Notes: generated from the letters alone by a model not told the origin. A DNA stretch of 64,000 bases from Aeromonas veronii (GCF_040215105.1 NZ_CP157875.1:2905501-2969500), one strand, 5' to 3'; shown: positions 37,133 through 45,775, numbered from the stretch's first letter. Numbers and translations are program-made.

Positions 37133-38464
37133 TCAGGCTGCCGGGTGTGACTCTTGCGGCAGCTTCTCGGCGGCAATGGGTTCGACCCGGGTCACCAGCA
37201 GCTGATCGATCTTGTAGCTGTCGATGTCCACCACTTCGAACTTGTAGCCCGCGTACTTCACCGAGTCGGTGCGCTTGGGGATCTTGCGCAGCATGTACAT
37301 GATGAAGCCGGCGATGGTCTCGTAGTTCTGGTTCTCCGGGAACTCCTCGATGTCGAAGGCTCGCATCACGTCGGAGATGGGGGTCACCCCGTCTACCAGC
37401 CAGGAGTTCTCGTCCCGCTGGACGATCTGCTCTTCCACCACGTGGGTGGCCCACTCCCCCATCACTGTGCTCATCAGGTCGTTCATGGTGACAATCCCCA
37501 CCACCAGAGCGTATTCGTTCATCACCACCGCGAAGTCGCCACGATGATTCTTGAAGTACTCCATCGCCTCGTAGAGGTTCAGGGTATCGGGGATGATGAT
37601 GACGTTCTGCACCAGGGAGCCGCTGTTGAGATCGATGCTCTGGCCACTGATGACGCGGATCAGCAGCTCTTTCGCATCGACGAAGCCCTTGATGCTGTCG
37701 AGGTTGTGGTCACAGACCAGGAACTTGTTGTGAGGGTGCTCGGCGATCTTCGCCTTGATGCTCTCCTCCCCCTCCTGCAGGGTGAAGTAGATGAGGCTTT
37801 CCCGCGCCGTCATGGCGGAGGTGACCCCGAGGGATTGCAGCTCGAACACGTTCTCGATGAGCTGGTGTTCCTCGCGCTGGATGACGCCGGCCTCGGCGCC
37901 TGCATCCATCACCGCATAGATGTCATCCGAGGTGATCTCGTCGTTGCGTACCATGGAGACGCGCAGCAGACGGAACAGACCGTTCGCCATGCCGTTGAAC
38001 AGCCACACCAGCGGCATCAGCAGGGTGACGCACAGCATCATGGGACGCACGACGATGACGGCGACCCGCTCCGGCATGGTCATGGCGAGGCGTTTTGGCA
38101 TCAGGTCCGCGATCAGGATAAACATGCCGGTGACGAACACGAAGGAGGCGGCCGAGCTTATCTGGGAGAGCCAGGGGCCCTGATAAAACTCGGAGACAAG
38201 CTCCTTGATGGCGGGGTTCAGGGCCGATTCCCCCAGGATACCGCCGAGGATGGCGACGGTATTGAGGCCAATTTGCACCACGGTAAAGAAGTTGCCCGGC
38301 TGGGCCTGCAGCGCCAGCACTTTTTCGGCATGGCGGTTGCCCTCGTCGGCCATCACCTGCAACTTGATCTTGCGGGAGGCGGCGAGAGAAATCTCGGAGA
38401 GAGAGAAGAACACGCTGCTGGCGACCAGCAACATCAGTAAAAACAGACTATCGGCAAAACTCAT
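37133..38464 (-). CDS. paeA: CNNM/HlyC-CorC family polyamine exporter PaeA (YtfL)
   Basis: A 443-residue inner-membrane protein. The N-terminal DUF21/CNNM domain (about four helices; SEISLAASRKIKLQVMADEGN, FFTVVQIGLNTVAILGGI, MFILIADLMPKRLAM) is followed by two CBS domains (ITSDDIYAVMDAGAEAGVIQ, FAVVMNEYALVVGIVTMNDLM) and a C-terminal CorC_HlyC domain (RDENSWLVDGVTPISDVMR, YKFEVVDIDSYKIDQLLVTR). It follows E. coli/Salmonella YtfL nearly end to end; that protein exports putrescine and cadaverine. The start at 38464 (MSFADSLFLLML) is preferred over an upstream ATG. Confidence 0.9.
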   Translation of the reverse strand: MSFADSLFLLMLLVASSVFFSLSEISLAASRKIKLQVMADEGNRHAEKVLALQAQPGNFFTVVQIGLNTVAILGGILGESALNPAIKELVSEFYQGPWLSQISSAASFVFVTGMFILIADLMPKRLAMTMPERVAVIVVRPMMLCVTLLMPLVWLFNGMANGLFRLLRVSMVRNDEITSDDIYAVMDAGAEAGVIQREEHQLIENVFELQSLGVTSAMTARESLIYFTLQEGEESIKAKIAEHPHNKFLVCDHNLDSIKGFVDAKELLIRVISGQSIDLNSGSLVQNVIIIPDTLNLYEAMEYFKNHRGDFAVVMNEYALVVGIVTMNDLMSTVMGEWATHVVEEQIVQRDENSWLVDGVTPISDVMRAFDIEEFPENQNYETIAGFIMYMLRKIPKRTDSVKYAGYKFEVVDIDSYKIDQLLVTRVEPIAAEKLPQESHPAA

Positions 38465-38615
38465 GATTGACCTATTGCGACAGCCGCCTTGACACAAGAC
38501 GGCAAACTGGGCCCGGGGGACCGGGCCGTGAGTCCATCCGGGACTCACACAGGGGCCATATTCTAGCAGATAAAGCCCCGTCCGGGGGCGTTATCTTAAG
38601 ATGCCACTCAATGCA

Positions 38616-38643
38616 ACAAAAAAGGCGCTTTACGCGCCTTTTT
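38616..38643 (-). terminator. Terminator of the pst-phoU operon
   Basis: On the minus strand AAAAAGGCGCG-TAA-AGCGCCTTTTTT is a stem with a U tract, 14 bases after the phoU stop. Confidence 0.9.
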
Positions 38644-38656
38644 ATTCACTCCTTGC

Positions 38657-39367
38657 TCAATGCTTGCCCAGCAAGTCACTCAGCTCGTCCGCCTTGGTAT
38701 GTCGGACATCCTTGCCCTTGACGTAGTAGACGATGTATTCGCAGATGTGCTGGCAGCGATCGCCGACCCGCTCGATGGCCCGTGCCGCCCACAGCACGTT
38801 CAGCACCTGGGGAATGGTGCGGGGATCTTCCATCATGTAGGTCATCAGCTCGCGGATGATGGACTCGTACTCCCGGTCCACCTTGTCATCTTCCTTGTAG
38901 ACGATGATGGCGGCGTCCAGATCCATGCGGGCGAAGGCGTCCAGCACGTCGTGCAGCATCTTGATGGTGCGACGCCCCATGTTCTCGAGCGACACCAGCG
39001 GCGGCTGTGGCTTGTTGGCGTTGTCGGTCAGCATGCGGGCTATCTTGTCCGCCACGTCGCCGATCCGCTCCAGATCCGTGATGGTCTTGATGATGGCCAT
39101 CACCAGACGCAGATCGGAGGCGGTGGGCTGGCGCTTGGCGATGATGCGGGTGCACTCCTCGTCGATGGCCACTTCCATGGCGTTGACCTTGTGGTCGTTG
39201 GCCACTATCTTGCGCGCCGCATCCAGATCCTGGGTGTGAATGGCGGCGATGGCATCGGTCAGTTGCTGCTCTACCAGGCCCCCCATCACCAGCACCTGAT
39301 TGCGAACGTTCTCCAGCTCGGCATTGAACTGACCGGAGATGTGTTTATTGAGGTTCATATTATCCAT
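38657..39367 (-). CDS. phoU: Phosphate signalling complex negative regulator PhoU
   Basis: PhoU couples the Pst transporter to the PhoR kinase and keeps the Pho regulon off when phosphate is plentiful. The 236-residue, all-helical protein has two PhoU repeats with the metal-binding E/DxxxD motifs, seen in [17 protein letters not shown] and [20 protein letters not shown]. The start at 39367 has AAGGA 8 bases upstream. It is the last gene of the pstCAB-phoU operon, 109 bp after pstB. Confidence 0.96.
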   Translation of the reverse strand: MDNMNLNKHISGQFNAELENVRNQVLVMGGLVEQQLTDAIAAIHTQDLDAARKIVANDHKVNAMEVAIDEECTRIIAKRQPTASDLRLVMAIIKTITDLERIGDVADKIARMLTDNANKPQPPLVSLENMGRRTIKMLHDVLDAFARMDLDAAIIVYKEDDKVDREYESIIRELMTYMMEDPRTIPQVLNVLWAARAIERVGDRCQHICEYIVYYVKGKDVRHTKADELSDLLGKH

Positions 39368-39476
39368 ACGAGTAATCCTTGATGCTCCGATTATGCCTTA
39401 GCCGTTGAACCGACTGCCAATCTGTTCCTGATATTCATGCGCTTCATGGCCCATGCCCCTGTTCCCTGCGACGACC

Positions 39477-40295
39477 TTAGCCATAACGACCGGTGATGTA
39501 GTCTTCGGTCTTCTTCTTGGCCGGCGTAGTGAAGATGGTATTGGTGTTCGAGTATTCGATGAGCTCGCCCATGTACATGAAGGCGGTCTGATCCGACACC
39601 CGCGCCGCCTGCTGCATGTTGTGGGTCACGATGACCACGGTGAACTGGCTCTTGAGCTCGTTGATCAGCTCCTCGATGGTCAGGGTGGAGATGGGGTCCA
39701 GTGCCGAGGTCGGTTCATCGAGCAGCAGGACTTCCGGCTCGATGGCGATGGCACGGGCGATGACCAGACGCTGCTGCTGACCACCGGAGAGGCCGAAGGC
39801 GTTGTCGTGCAGACGATCCTTCACCTCTTCCCACAAGGCCGCGCCGCGCAGGGAACGCTCGGCAGCCTCATCCAGGGTGCGTCTGTCGTTGATGCCCTGC
39901 AGGCGCAGACCATAGACCACGTTCTCGTAGATGGACTTCGGGAAGGGGTTCGGACGCTGGAACACCATGCCCACCTGACGGCGCAGGGCGGAGACATCTA
40001 CGCTCTTGTCGTAGATGTTGTGGCCATGCAGCTGGATCTCCCCCTCGATGCGGCAGATATCCACCAGATCGTTCATCCGGTTGATGCAGCGCAGCAGGGT
40101 GGATTTGCCGCAACCGGACGGGCCGATGAAGGCGGTCACCTGCCCTTTGGGGATCTTCATGTTGACGTTGAACAGCGCCTGCTTGTTGCCGTAGTACAGG
40201 TTGAGATCCTTGACCTCGAGGGCGGTCTGCTCAGGACTCAGATTGAGCAGGTCGGTCGCGGTGTGCTGGGTCGAGTTCGGTGTTACGTTGATCAT
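39477..40295 (-). CDS. pstB: Phosphate ABC transporter ATP-binding protein PstB
   Basis: PstB powers high-affinity phosphate import. The 272-residue ATPase has Walker [21 protein letters not shown]-loop [17 protein letters not shown], signature [19 protein letters not shown], Walker [16 protein letters not shown] and [17 protein letters not shown]. The N terminus has a 25-residue extension before [17 protein letters not shown]. The ATG at 40295 has GAGG 6 bases upstream; the TTG four codons earlier overlaps that site and is rejected. A 24-codon ORF lies between pstA and this gene. Confidence 0.96.
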   Translation of the reverse strand: MINVTPNSTQHTATDLLNLSPEQTALEVKDLNLYYGNKQALFNVNMKIPKGQVTAFIGPSGCGKSTLLRCINRMNDLVDICRIEGEIQLHGHNIYDKSVDVSALRRQVGMVFQRPNPFPKSIYENVVYGLRLQGINDRRTLDEAAERSLRGAALWEEVKDRLHDNAFGLSGGQQQRLVIARAIAIEPEVLLLDEPTSALDPISTLTIEELINELKSQFTVVIVTHNMQQAARVSDQTAFMYMGELIEYSNTNTIFTTPAKKKTEDYITGRYG

Positions 40296-40411
40296 CTGTT
40301 GCCTCAAATCGTTTCAAGGTGGCCGGAGCAATTCCAGCGACCGTTTCATGGGTTGCTCTGGATGGCGGCCCTTGGGCCGCACATCGCCAATCTCAGTCTG
40401 GGTCAGCCGGA

Positions 40412-40486
40412 TCAGTGTTCCAGCGACCGGAATTTCTCGCGCAAGTGGTTGCGGATGCCCGTGATGTCGGTCAGGTTCACCTGCAT
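40412..40486 (-). CDS. 24-codon ORF duplicating the PstA C terminus
   Basis: The pstA stop and a new ATG overlap as TAATG. The 24-residue frame that follows repeats the PstA tail: PstA ends LNLTAIGIRNHLREKFRSLEH, and this ORF has VNLTDITG then IRNHLREKFRSLEH. The last 14 residues are identical, while the DNA differs mostly at third positions (CGT/CGC, AAT/AAC, CTG/TTG, TCT/TCG, CAT/CAC). A gene remnant captured by recombination, or a maintained micropeptide, would both fit. Expression is unproven, but it would be coupled to pstA. Confidence 0.6.
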   Translation of the reverse strand: MQVNLTDITGIRNHLREKFRSLEH

Positions 40487-42135
40487 TAATGTTCCAAAGA
40501 GCGGAATTTCTCGCGCAGGTGATTACGAATACCGATAGCGGTCAGGTTCAGACCGACGATCACCGTCACCAGCAGGAAGGAGGTAGCGTAGACCAGGGGG
40601 CGCGCCGCCTCGACGTTCGGGCTCTGGAAGCCGACATCATAGATGTGGAAGCCCAGGTGCATGAACTTGCGCTCAACGTGCAGGTACGGGAAGTTGCCGT
40701 CCATCGGCAGCGTCGGAGCAAGCTTCACCACCCCCACCAGCATCAGGGGGGCCACTTCCCCGGCCGCCCGTGCTATGGCCAGGATAAGGCCGGTCATGAT
40801 GGCCGGGCTTGCCATGGGCAACACGATGCGCCACAGGGTCTCGGCCTGGGTCGCCCCCAGAGCGAGGGAGCCCTGACGTATGGTACTCGGGATCCGGGCC
40901 AGCCCCTCTTCGGTGGAGACGATCACCACCGGCAGGGTCAGGATGGCCAGGGTCAGCGCGGACCAGATGACGCCGGGGGAGCCAAAGGTCGGACTCGGCA
41001 GCGCTTCCGGGTAGAACAGCTGATCCAGGGAGCCGCCCAGGGTATAGACGAAGAAGCCCAGGCCAAACACCCCGTACACGATGGACGGCACACCGGCCAG
41101 GTTGATCACCGCGATGCGGATGATCTTGGTCAGGCTGTTCTTGCCCGCATATTCGTGCAGGTAGACCGCCGCCACCACCCCGAGGGGGGTCACGATGATG
41201 GCCATCAGCAGGACCATGAAGACGGTGCCGAAGATGGCCGGGAAGACCCCGCCCTCGGTGTTCGCTTCACGAGGATCATCGGAGATGAACTTGCCTATCT
41301 GATGGAACCAGTGTCCCACCTTGGCCGGCAGACTCATGTCGTTGGGCCAGACCACGTCCAGCACCTTGGACATGGGCATGGTCACCAGCTCGCCGCGCAT
41401 GTCCTTGACGGTGATGCTGTCTCTGTCTGCCTGGGTGCGCAGGGAGAAGAGCTCCTTCTCCAGCACCTGATAGTTGTCGTTCAGTGCCTTGCGCTCGGCC
41501 TCCATTTCGGCCTTGAGTGCATCGGTCAGCTGGCCTTCCAGCTCGGCCTTGCGCTCCTTGAGGCGCAGCCGCTCCAGCTGGTAGTTGATGCTGCCGATGT
41601 CACCCTTTTGCAGGTCATTGGCTTTCTCGGACAGCGCGTTGGCGCGCTCCAGCACCCGGATGAGGGCGGGATGCAGATCCTGGCTCAGCGCCTTGCCATC
41701 CTCCTTCACCCCGACGATGTAGCCGTAGAAGTTGCCGTTGGTGGTGCGCTCGACCATGGCGAGCTCGGCCGGCTGGGTCTGGGACTGGATGTCCGTCTCC
41801 AGGATCCAGCGAAAATCGAGGTCGACGAACTCCCGGTTGCCGGTCTTGACCAGATAGCGGGTCAGCAGCTCGCGCTCCTCACCCTCCAGAGCCAACCCGG
41901 CTGAACGCAGCCGCTCCACCGGTACCAGCTCGCGATCGTTGATCTCGCCGATGAGCACGCTCTTGTTGCCCTGCTCATCCTGCAACTGCCATTCATAGAT
42001 GGGGTGAGGCCAGAAGTAGACCAGACCACGCCAGCCTATCAGCAGCAACAGGCCCAGTACGGCAACCAGACTCAGGCTGACGGCACCGCCGGTCATCCAG
42101 ATCCAGGGGGCCCCTGATTTAAACCACTTACCCAT
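40486..42135 (-). CDS. pstA: Phosphate ABC transporter permease PstA, enlarged form
   Basis: PstA is one of two membrane subunits of the phosphate importer. The protein is 549 residues versus about 296 in E. coli. The first helix (about 12-38) is followed by about 230 residues of soluble, partly coiled-coil sequence (EKANDLQKGD, RLKERKAELEGQLTDALKAEM, RKALNDNYQVLEKELFSL). The permease core follows (FPAIFGTVFMVLLMAIIVTPLG, EGLARIPSTIRQGSLALGAT, GLILAIARAAGEVAPLM). ATG 42135 has AAGGA at 7 bases; ATG 42153 is an alternative. It begins 32 bp after pstC. Confidence 0.92.
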   Translation of the reverse strand: MGKWFKSGAPWIWMTGGAVSLSLVAVLGLLLLIGWRGLVYFWPHPIYEWQLQDEQGNKSVLIGEINDRELVPVERLRSAGLALEGEERELLTRYLVKTGNREFVDLDFRWILETDIQSQTQPAELAMVERTTNGNFYGYIVGVKEDGKALSQDLHPALIRVLERANALSEKANDLQKGDIGSINYQLERLRLKERKAELEGQLTDALKAEMEAERKALNDNYQVLEKELFSLRTQADRDSITVKDMRGELVTMPMSKVLDVVWPNDMSLPAKVGHWFHQIGKFISDDPREANTEGGVFPAIFGTVFMVLLMAIIVTPLGVVAAVYLHEYAGKNSLTKIIRIAVINLAGVPSIVYGVFGLGFFVYTLGGSLDQLFYPEALPSPTFGSPGVIWSALTLAILTLPVVIVSTEEGLARIPSTIRQGSLALGATQAETLWRIVLPMASPAIMTGLILAIARAAGEVAPLMLVGVVKLAPTLPMDGNFPYLHVERKFMHLGFHIYDVGFQSPNVEAARPLVYATSFLLVTVIVGLNLTAIGIRNHLREKFRSLEH

Positions 42136-42167
42136 TGTCGATTCCTTGTCCATGACAGAGTCGTTCC

Positions 42168-44405
42168 TTACAGAGAGCTGTATTTTTCACGCAGCCGCTG
42201 ACGCACGAACTCTGCCAGGGTGTTGAACATAAAGGTGAATACAAACAGGACGAAGGCCGCGAGGAAGAGCACCCGGTAGTGGGAGCTGCCCACTTCCGAC
42301 TCCGGCATTTCCACGGCGATGTTCGCCGCCAGGGTGCGCAGCCCCTGGAACATGGAGAAGTCCATGATGGGGGTATTGCCGGTCGCCATCAGTACTATCA
42401 TGGTCTCGCCCACGGCGCGGCCAAGGCCCATCATCACGGCCGAGAAGATGCCGGGGCTCGCGGTCAGGATCACCACCCGGCTCAGGGTCTGCCAGGGGGT
42501 CGCCCCCAGAGCCAGAGAGCCTTGCGTGAGGTGTTTGGGCACCGAGAAGACCGCATCTTCGGCGATGGAGAAGATGGTGGGGATGACCGCGAAGCCCATG
42601 GCGATACCGACCACCAGGGAGTTGCGCTGGTCAAACTTGATGCCCATCTCGTGGGTCAGCCAGATGCGCGAATCCCCGTGCATAAAGGCATTCTCGATGA
42701 GCGGGCTCAAAGAGAAGGCCCCCCAACCGATGACGAGCAGCACCGGAATGAGCAAGATGGCGTGCCAGCCGTCCGGCAGCCAGGTGCGACCACGCTCCGG
42801 CAGGTAGTTCCAGACCAGCGCCGTCAAGAGCATGCCCATGGGCAGCAGGATCAACAGCAGGATGACGCCGGGCAGGGCCCCTTCGATGATGGGGGCAAGC
42901 CAGAGACCGGCCAGGAAGCCCAGGATAACGGTCGGCAGGGCCGCCATGATCTCCACCGTCGGCTTGACGTACTTGCGAAGGCCCGCCGACATGAAGTAGG
43001 CGGTGTAGATGGCGCCGGCCACACCGAGCGGCACCGCAAACACCATGGCGTAGAAGGATGCCTTGAGGGTACCGAATACCAGGGGCACCAGGCTCAGCTT
43101 GGCCTCGAAGTCGTTGCTGGCGGAGGTGGACTGCCAGACGTATTGCGGCTCGGGATAACCCTCGTACCACACCTGTTGCCACAGGGCGGACCAGGTCACC
43201 TCGGGGTGATCGTTCTCCACATCAAACAGCTTGAAGCCATCCCCTTGCTGGGCCAGCAAGAGGTTGTGACGGGGAGAGATGGCGAGCGCCGCCAGGGCCC
43301 CGCCTTCCACCTTCTCGGTCAGCAGCTTGGCTTCACCGGTGGCGTGGAAGAAGTTGATGGTGCCATCCTGGGTCGCACTGATGAAGCCCTTGCGAAAATG
43401 CTCGGGGGTCAGCAGCGCCACGGCGCCATCGCTCTTGAAGTCACGAATTTGGGTAAACTGGCGCTTGCCATCCTTCGCCACTTCGAACCACTGGGAGATG
43501 ACGCCATTGTCATTGCCCACCAGCAGGGAGGAGGCGCCGGAGAGCAGCTCGACCCGGGCCACGTTGGCATCGGGGGCGTTGATCTCCATGACATCACGCA
43601 GGGAGATATCGTTCAGGTTGTGGATGTCGTAAACAGACAGGCGATTGCCATCGCGCACGAACAGGATCCGCAGATTCGGGGTCAGCAGCATCTGATCCAC
43701 GTGACGTGGCAGGGAGGGGATGGCGTAGTTTTCACTGCTCCACTCGACTTCCCCGGAGAGGAAATTCTCCTCACCGCTCATCACCGTCATGACGCCACGG
43801 CCATCTTCGGTCACGGCGGCGGCGGCCATCTTGTCCTTGGTCGCCTCGAACACCATGCTCGTCAATGCCTTGCCTTGCGGATCCACCACCATGGGCTCAT
43901 CGCCGAAGGGATGCTGCAGGCTGGGCTCGATGACCCGCACGTCATTGGGATAGGAGACCTTGAAGGAGGGCTGGACCACCAGCGCCTTGCCATCGGCAAA
44001 GCCGTAAGCGATGAGCTTCTGGCCCGGTGCCGGGGCGGCGACCGAGGTGATCTGACCGGCCACCTGGCTCTGGCCCAGCACCTGACCCACCTTGAGGTTG
44101 CCATCGGCCTGGACGGCGAAGAAGCTGACCTGACCCTGGTCGCTGAAGCGATAACCGATCTCGTTCTGCTCCTCGACGCCGAGCCAGGCGGTCTTGCCCT
44201 GCACCGGCAGCGTGAAGGAGGAGGTCGCTTCCATGCTGGCGCCATTGAAGATCGGCTTCACCACGTAGAGCAGATAGAAGAAAATAAGCAATAGAGCCAC
44301 CAGTACCAGACCACCACCCGTGGTGACCCCGTACTTGGCCAACTTGTCCTTGATCCGGCGTTTTCTACTGCCCGCCATGACCAGGTTGATCGATTCCGAT
44401 GACAT
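42168..44405 (-). CDS. pstC: Phosphate ABC transporter permease PstC, enlarged form
   Basis: The first gene of the operon encodes a 745-residue permease, more than twice E. coli PstC (319). After helix 1 (about 29-53) comes a soluble region of about 370 residues. It has repeated beta-propeller-like phrases (KLIAYGFADGKALVVQPSF, RILFVRDGNRLSVYDIHNL, SSLLVGNDNGVISQWFEVA, KGFISATQDGTINFFHAT, NLLLAQQGDGFKLFDVE). The canonical core follows (LVPLVFGTLKASFYAMVFAVPLG, PKHLTQGSLALGATPWQTL, GLGRAVGETMIVLMA). The start at 44405 has GAGG upstream, and a Pho box precedes it. No pstS adjoins. Confidence 0.93.
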   Translation of the reverse strand: MSSESINLVMAGSRKRRIKDKLAKYGVTTGGGLVLVALLLIFFYLLYVVKPIFNGASMEATSSFTLPVQGKTAWLGVEEQNEIGYRFSDQGQVSFFAVQADGNLKVGQVLGQSQVAGQITSVAAPAPGQKLIAYGFADGKALVVQPSFKVSYPNDVRVIEPSLQHPFGDEPMVVDPQGKALTSMVFEATKDKMAAAAVTEDGRGVMTVMSGEENFLSGEVEWSSENYAIPSLPRHVDQMLLTPNLRILFVRDGNRLSVYDIHNLNDISLRDVMEINAPDANVARVELLSGASSLLVGNDNGVISQWFEVAKDGKRQFTQIRDFKSDGAVALLTPEHFRKGFISATQDGTINFFHATGEAKLLTEKVEGGALAALAISPRHNLLLAQQGDGFKLFDVENDHPEVTWSALWQQVWYEGYPEPQYVWQSTSASNDFEAKLSLVPLVFGTLKASFYAMVFAVPLGVAGAIYTAYFMSAGLRKYVKPTVEIMAALPTVILGFLAGLWLAPIIEGALPGVILLLILLPMGMLLTALVWNYLPERGRTWLPDGWHAILLIPVLLVIGWGAFSLSPLIENAFMHGDSRIWLTHEMGIKFDQRNSLVVGIAMGFAVIPTIFSIAEDAVFSVPKHLTQGSLALGATPWQTLSRVVILTASPGIFSAVMMGLGRAVGETMIVLMATGNTPIMDFSMFQGLRTLAANIAVEMPESEVGSSHYRVLFLAAFVLFVFTFMFNTLAEFVRQRLREKYSSL

Positions 44406-44437
44406 GCAAAACCTCAATGTGAGCTAGGCTTGGCGGC

Positions 44438-44471
44438 ATTATATGGCGGTTGCATGACAGTTTTGTTACAT
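44438..44471 (-). promoter_or_regulatory. Pho box and -10 of the pstCAB-phoU operon
   Basis: On the minus strand there are heptamers ATGTAAC (44465-44471) and the consensus CTGTCAT (44454-44460), separated by AAAA. Exactly 10 bp later comes the consensus -10 TATAAT (44438-44443). No -35 is present, as expected for a PhoB-activated promoter. The pstC start is about 32 bp downstream of the -10. Confidence 0.88.
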
Positions 44472-44555
44472 GGGGAGGTCGATGGCGCGCTTCTTTTCGG
44501 CGCTGGAAATAGGGCGCTTCTGTCGGGGAATGGGGCCCTTATAAAGGCAAAGAAC

Positions 44556-44704
44556 TTGGGTGCGAGAGGAAGGCAGGTTGTCCCGACTGATATAGACAAA
44601 ACACCTCGGGGCAAGACGAAGACAGGTTGCTCCATCAGATCTAAGCAAAGCCCCAGGGAAACGAGGCGGAGCAGGGTGCCCCGCCCAGATCAGGCGCAGG
44701 GAGG
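44556..44704. repeat. Three diverged tandem repeats of about 50 bp
   Basis: Units at 44556-44605, 44606-44654 and 44655-44704 share a common pattern, for example GGCAGGTTG, GACAGGTTG and AGCAGGGTG at matching positions, followed by GATATAGACAAAAC, GATCTAAGCAAAGC and GATCAGGCGCAGGG. A weaker fourth unit may lie at 44510-44555. The third unit covers the tadA 3' end and stop. The origin is unknown. The array separates tadA from the pst promoter. Confidence 0.6.
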
Positions 44705-45229
44705 TTCCGTCGGCTTGGCGGCCTGCTTCGCCGCCTTCTTTTCGGCGCGGCGCCGCTTGAAGAAAGCCGACAGCTGGGCCGAGCAGGCCTCTGCCAGCAC
44801 GCCCCCCTGCAGCTCGACGCTGTGATTGTGACGAGTGTCCTGCAGGATCTCGAACACCGAACCCGCCGCCCCTGTCTTCAGATCCCGCGCCCCATAGACC
44901 ACCCGCTTGACCCGACTGTGAATGAGGGCGCCGGCGCACATGCAACAAGGCTCCAGGGTCACGTAGAGGGTGGTGTCGAGCAACCGGTAGTTCTGCAGCC
45001 GCGTCCCGGCGGCGCGGATCGCCATGATCTCCGCATGGGCGCAGGCGTCATGCTCGCTGATGGAGCGATTCCACCCCTCTCCCACGACCTCATCATCCAG
45101 CACCAGCACGGCGCCCACCGGGATTTCGCCTATCCCTTCCGCCTTGCTGGCCAAGGCCATGGCATGGTGCATCCAGCGCTCGTCTTGTTCTGTCTGGCGA
45201 ATCTCGTCAGCCTGCTCAGATGGCGTCAC
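44690..45229 (-). CDS. tadA: tRNA-specific adenosine deaminase TadA
   Basis: TadA deaminates the wobble adenosine 34 of tRNA-Arg(ACG) to inosine. The 179-residue enzyme has the cytidine/deoxycytidylate deaminase zinc motif: HAE in DACAHAEIMAIRAAG and PCXXC in LEPCCMCAGALIHSRVKRVVYGA. The C terminus is basic (FFKRRRAEKKAAKQAAK), suited to tRNA binding. The GTG at 45229 is preferred, with AGAGGA 6-7 bases upstream; the ATG at 45244 lacks a ribosome site. The last codons lie inside a tandem repeat. Confidence 0.94.
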   Translation of the reverse strand: MTPSEQADEIRQTEQDERWMHHAMALASKAEGIGEIPVGAVLVLDDEVVGEGWNRSISEHDACAHAEIMAIRAAGTRLQNYRLLDTTLYVTLEPCCMCAGALIHSRVKRVVYGARDLKTGAAGSVFEILQDTRHNHSVELQGGVLAEACSAQLSAFFKRRRAEKKAAKQAAKPTEPPCA

Positions 45230-45417
45230 TCCCGTTCCTCTCATTCGTCGATCTTGGTGGTTCTGGCCTCAGGAAGAGGGTTTTCGTTGCCGCGACCAGC
45301 GGCGTTCAGCCCAGGGGCCGAGTGGGCGGCGATTATGCCAAATCTCCCGCTGCGGCCCAAGTTTCATCATGCCTGGACAATAAAGAAGCAGTCGGCATCT
45401 GACTGATAAAAAAGGAG

Positions 45418-45446
45418 TTGCGTCCGCAGAGCCAGTTCATTAGACT
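45418..45446 (+). promoter_or_regulatory. Probable promoter of tRNA-Pro
   Basis: TTGCGT (45418-45423), a 17-bp spacer and TAGACT (45441-45446) lie about 28 bp before the mature tRNA 5' end. The boxes are moderately conserved. Confidence 0.5.
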
Positions 45447-45474
45447 CCTTTCCCGTCAGCCGAGCTGACTCCGT

Positions 45475-45551
45475 CGGTGTGTAGCGCAGCCAGGTAGCGC
45501 ATCTGCATGGGGTGTAGAGGGTCGGAGGTTCGAATCCTCTCACACCGACCA
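45475..45551 (+). tRNA. tRNA-Pro (anticodon GGG)
   Basis: A 77-nt cloverleaf with acceptor stem CGGTGTG/CACACCG, D arm GCGCAGCCAGGTAGCGC, anticodon stem TCTGC/GTAGA with loop ATGGGGT (anticodon GGG, proline), T arm GGAGGTTCGAATCCTCT, discriminator A and encoded CCA. It closely resembles E. coli proL. It has its own promoter-like sequence and terminator. Confidence 0.97.
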
Positions 45552-45561
45552 AATTCCCCGA

Positions 45562-45595
45562 AAATAGCCCAGTCCCTCGACTGGGCTATTTTTTT
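45562..45595 (+). terminator. Terminator of tRNA-Pro
   Basis: AATAGCCCAGTC and GACTGGGCTATT pair around CCTC, followed by seven T, starting 11 bases after the tRNA CCA end. Confidence 0.93.
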
Positions 45596-45775
45596 GTCTG
45601 CATATTTCCCTCTGGTCTTGTCGCAAAGCATCGCTGACAGCTTTCACCCCGCCATCGCAGCCCGCCACCTTGCCCCATGCCGCACTATCTTCTTCCTCTA
45701 TGGCGGCTTTCACCGCGCATTCATGCTGCCATCGTTCGAAAACACAGTGCCGGAATGTTTTTTATACAGAACCGC

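Noticed and set aside
42279..44294. A 671-codon open frame opposite pstC, and similar long frames opposite uvrC, dinG, msbA, comEC, pstA and flrA
   Set aside because: They are antisense to well-supported genes, rich in His/Gln/Gly/Arg as expected from reverse reading of GC-rich codons, lack ribosome sites and match no family.
44466..44948. A minus-strand frame continuing tadA sequence through the tandem repeats
   Set aside because: It is in a different frame from TadA, and the repeats do not keep a constant reading frame (49 and 50 bp units).
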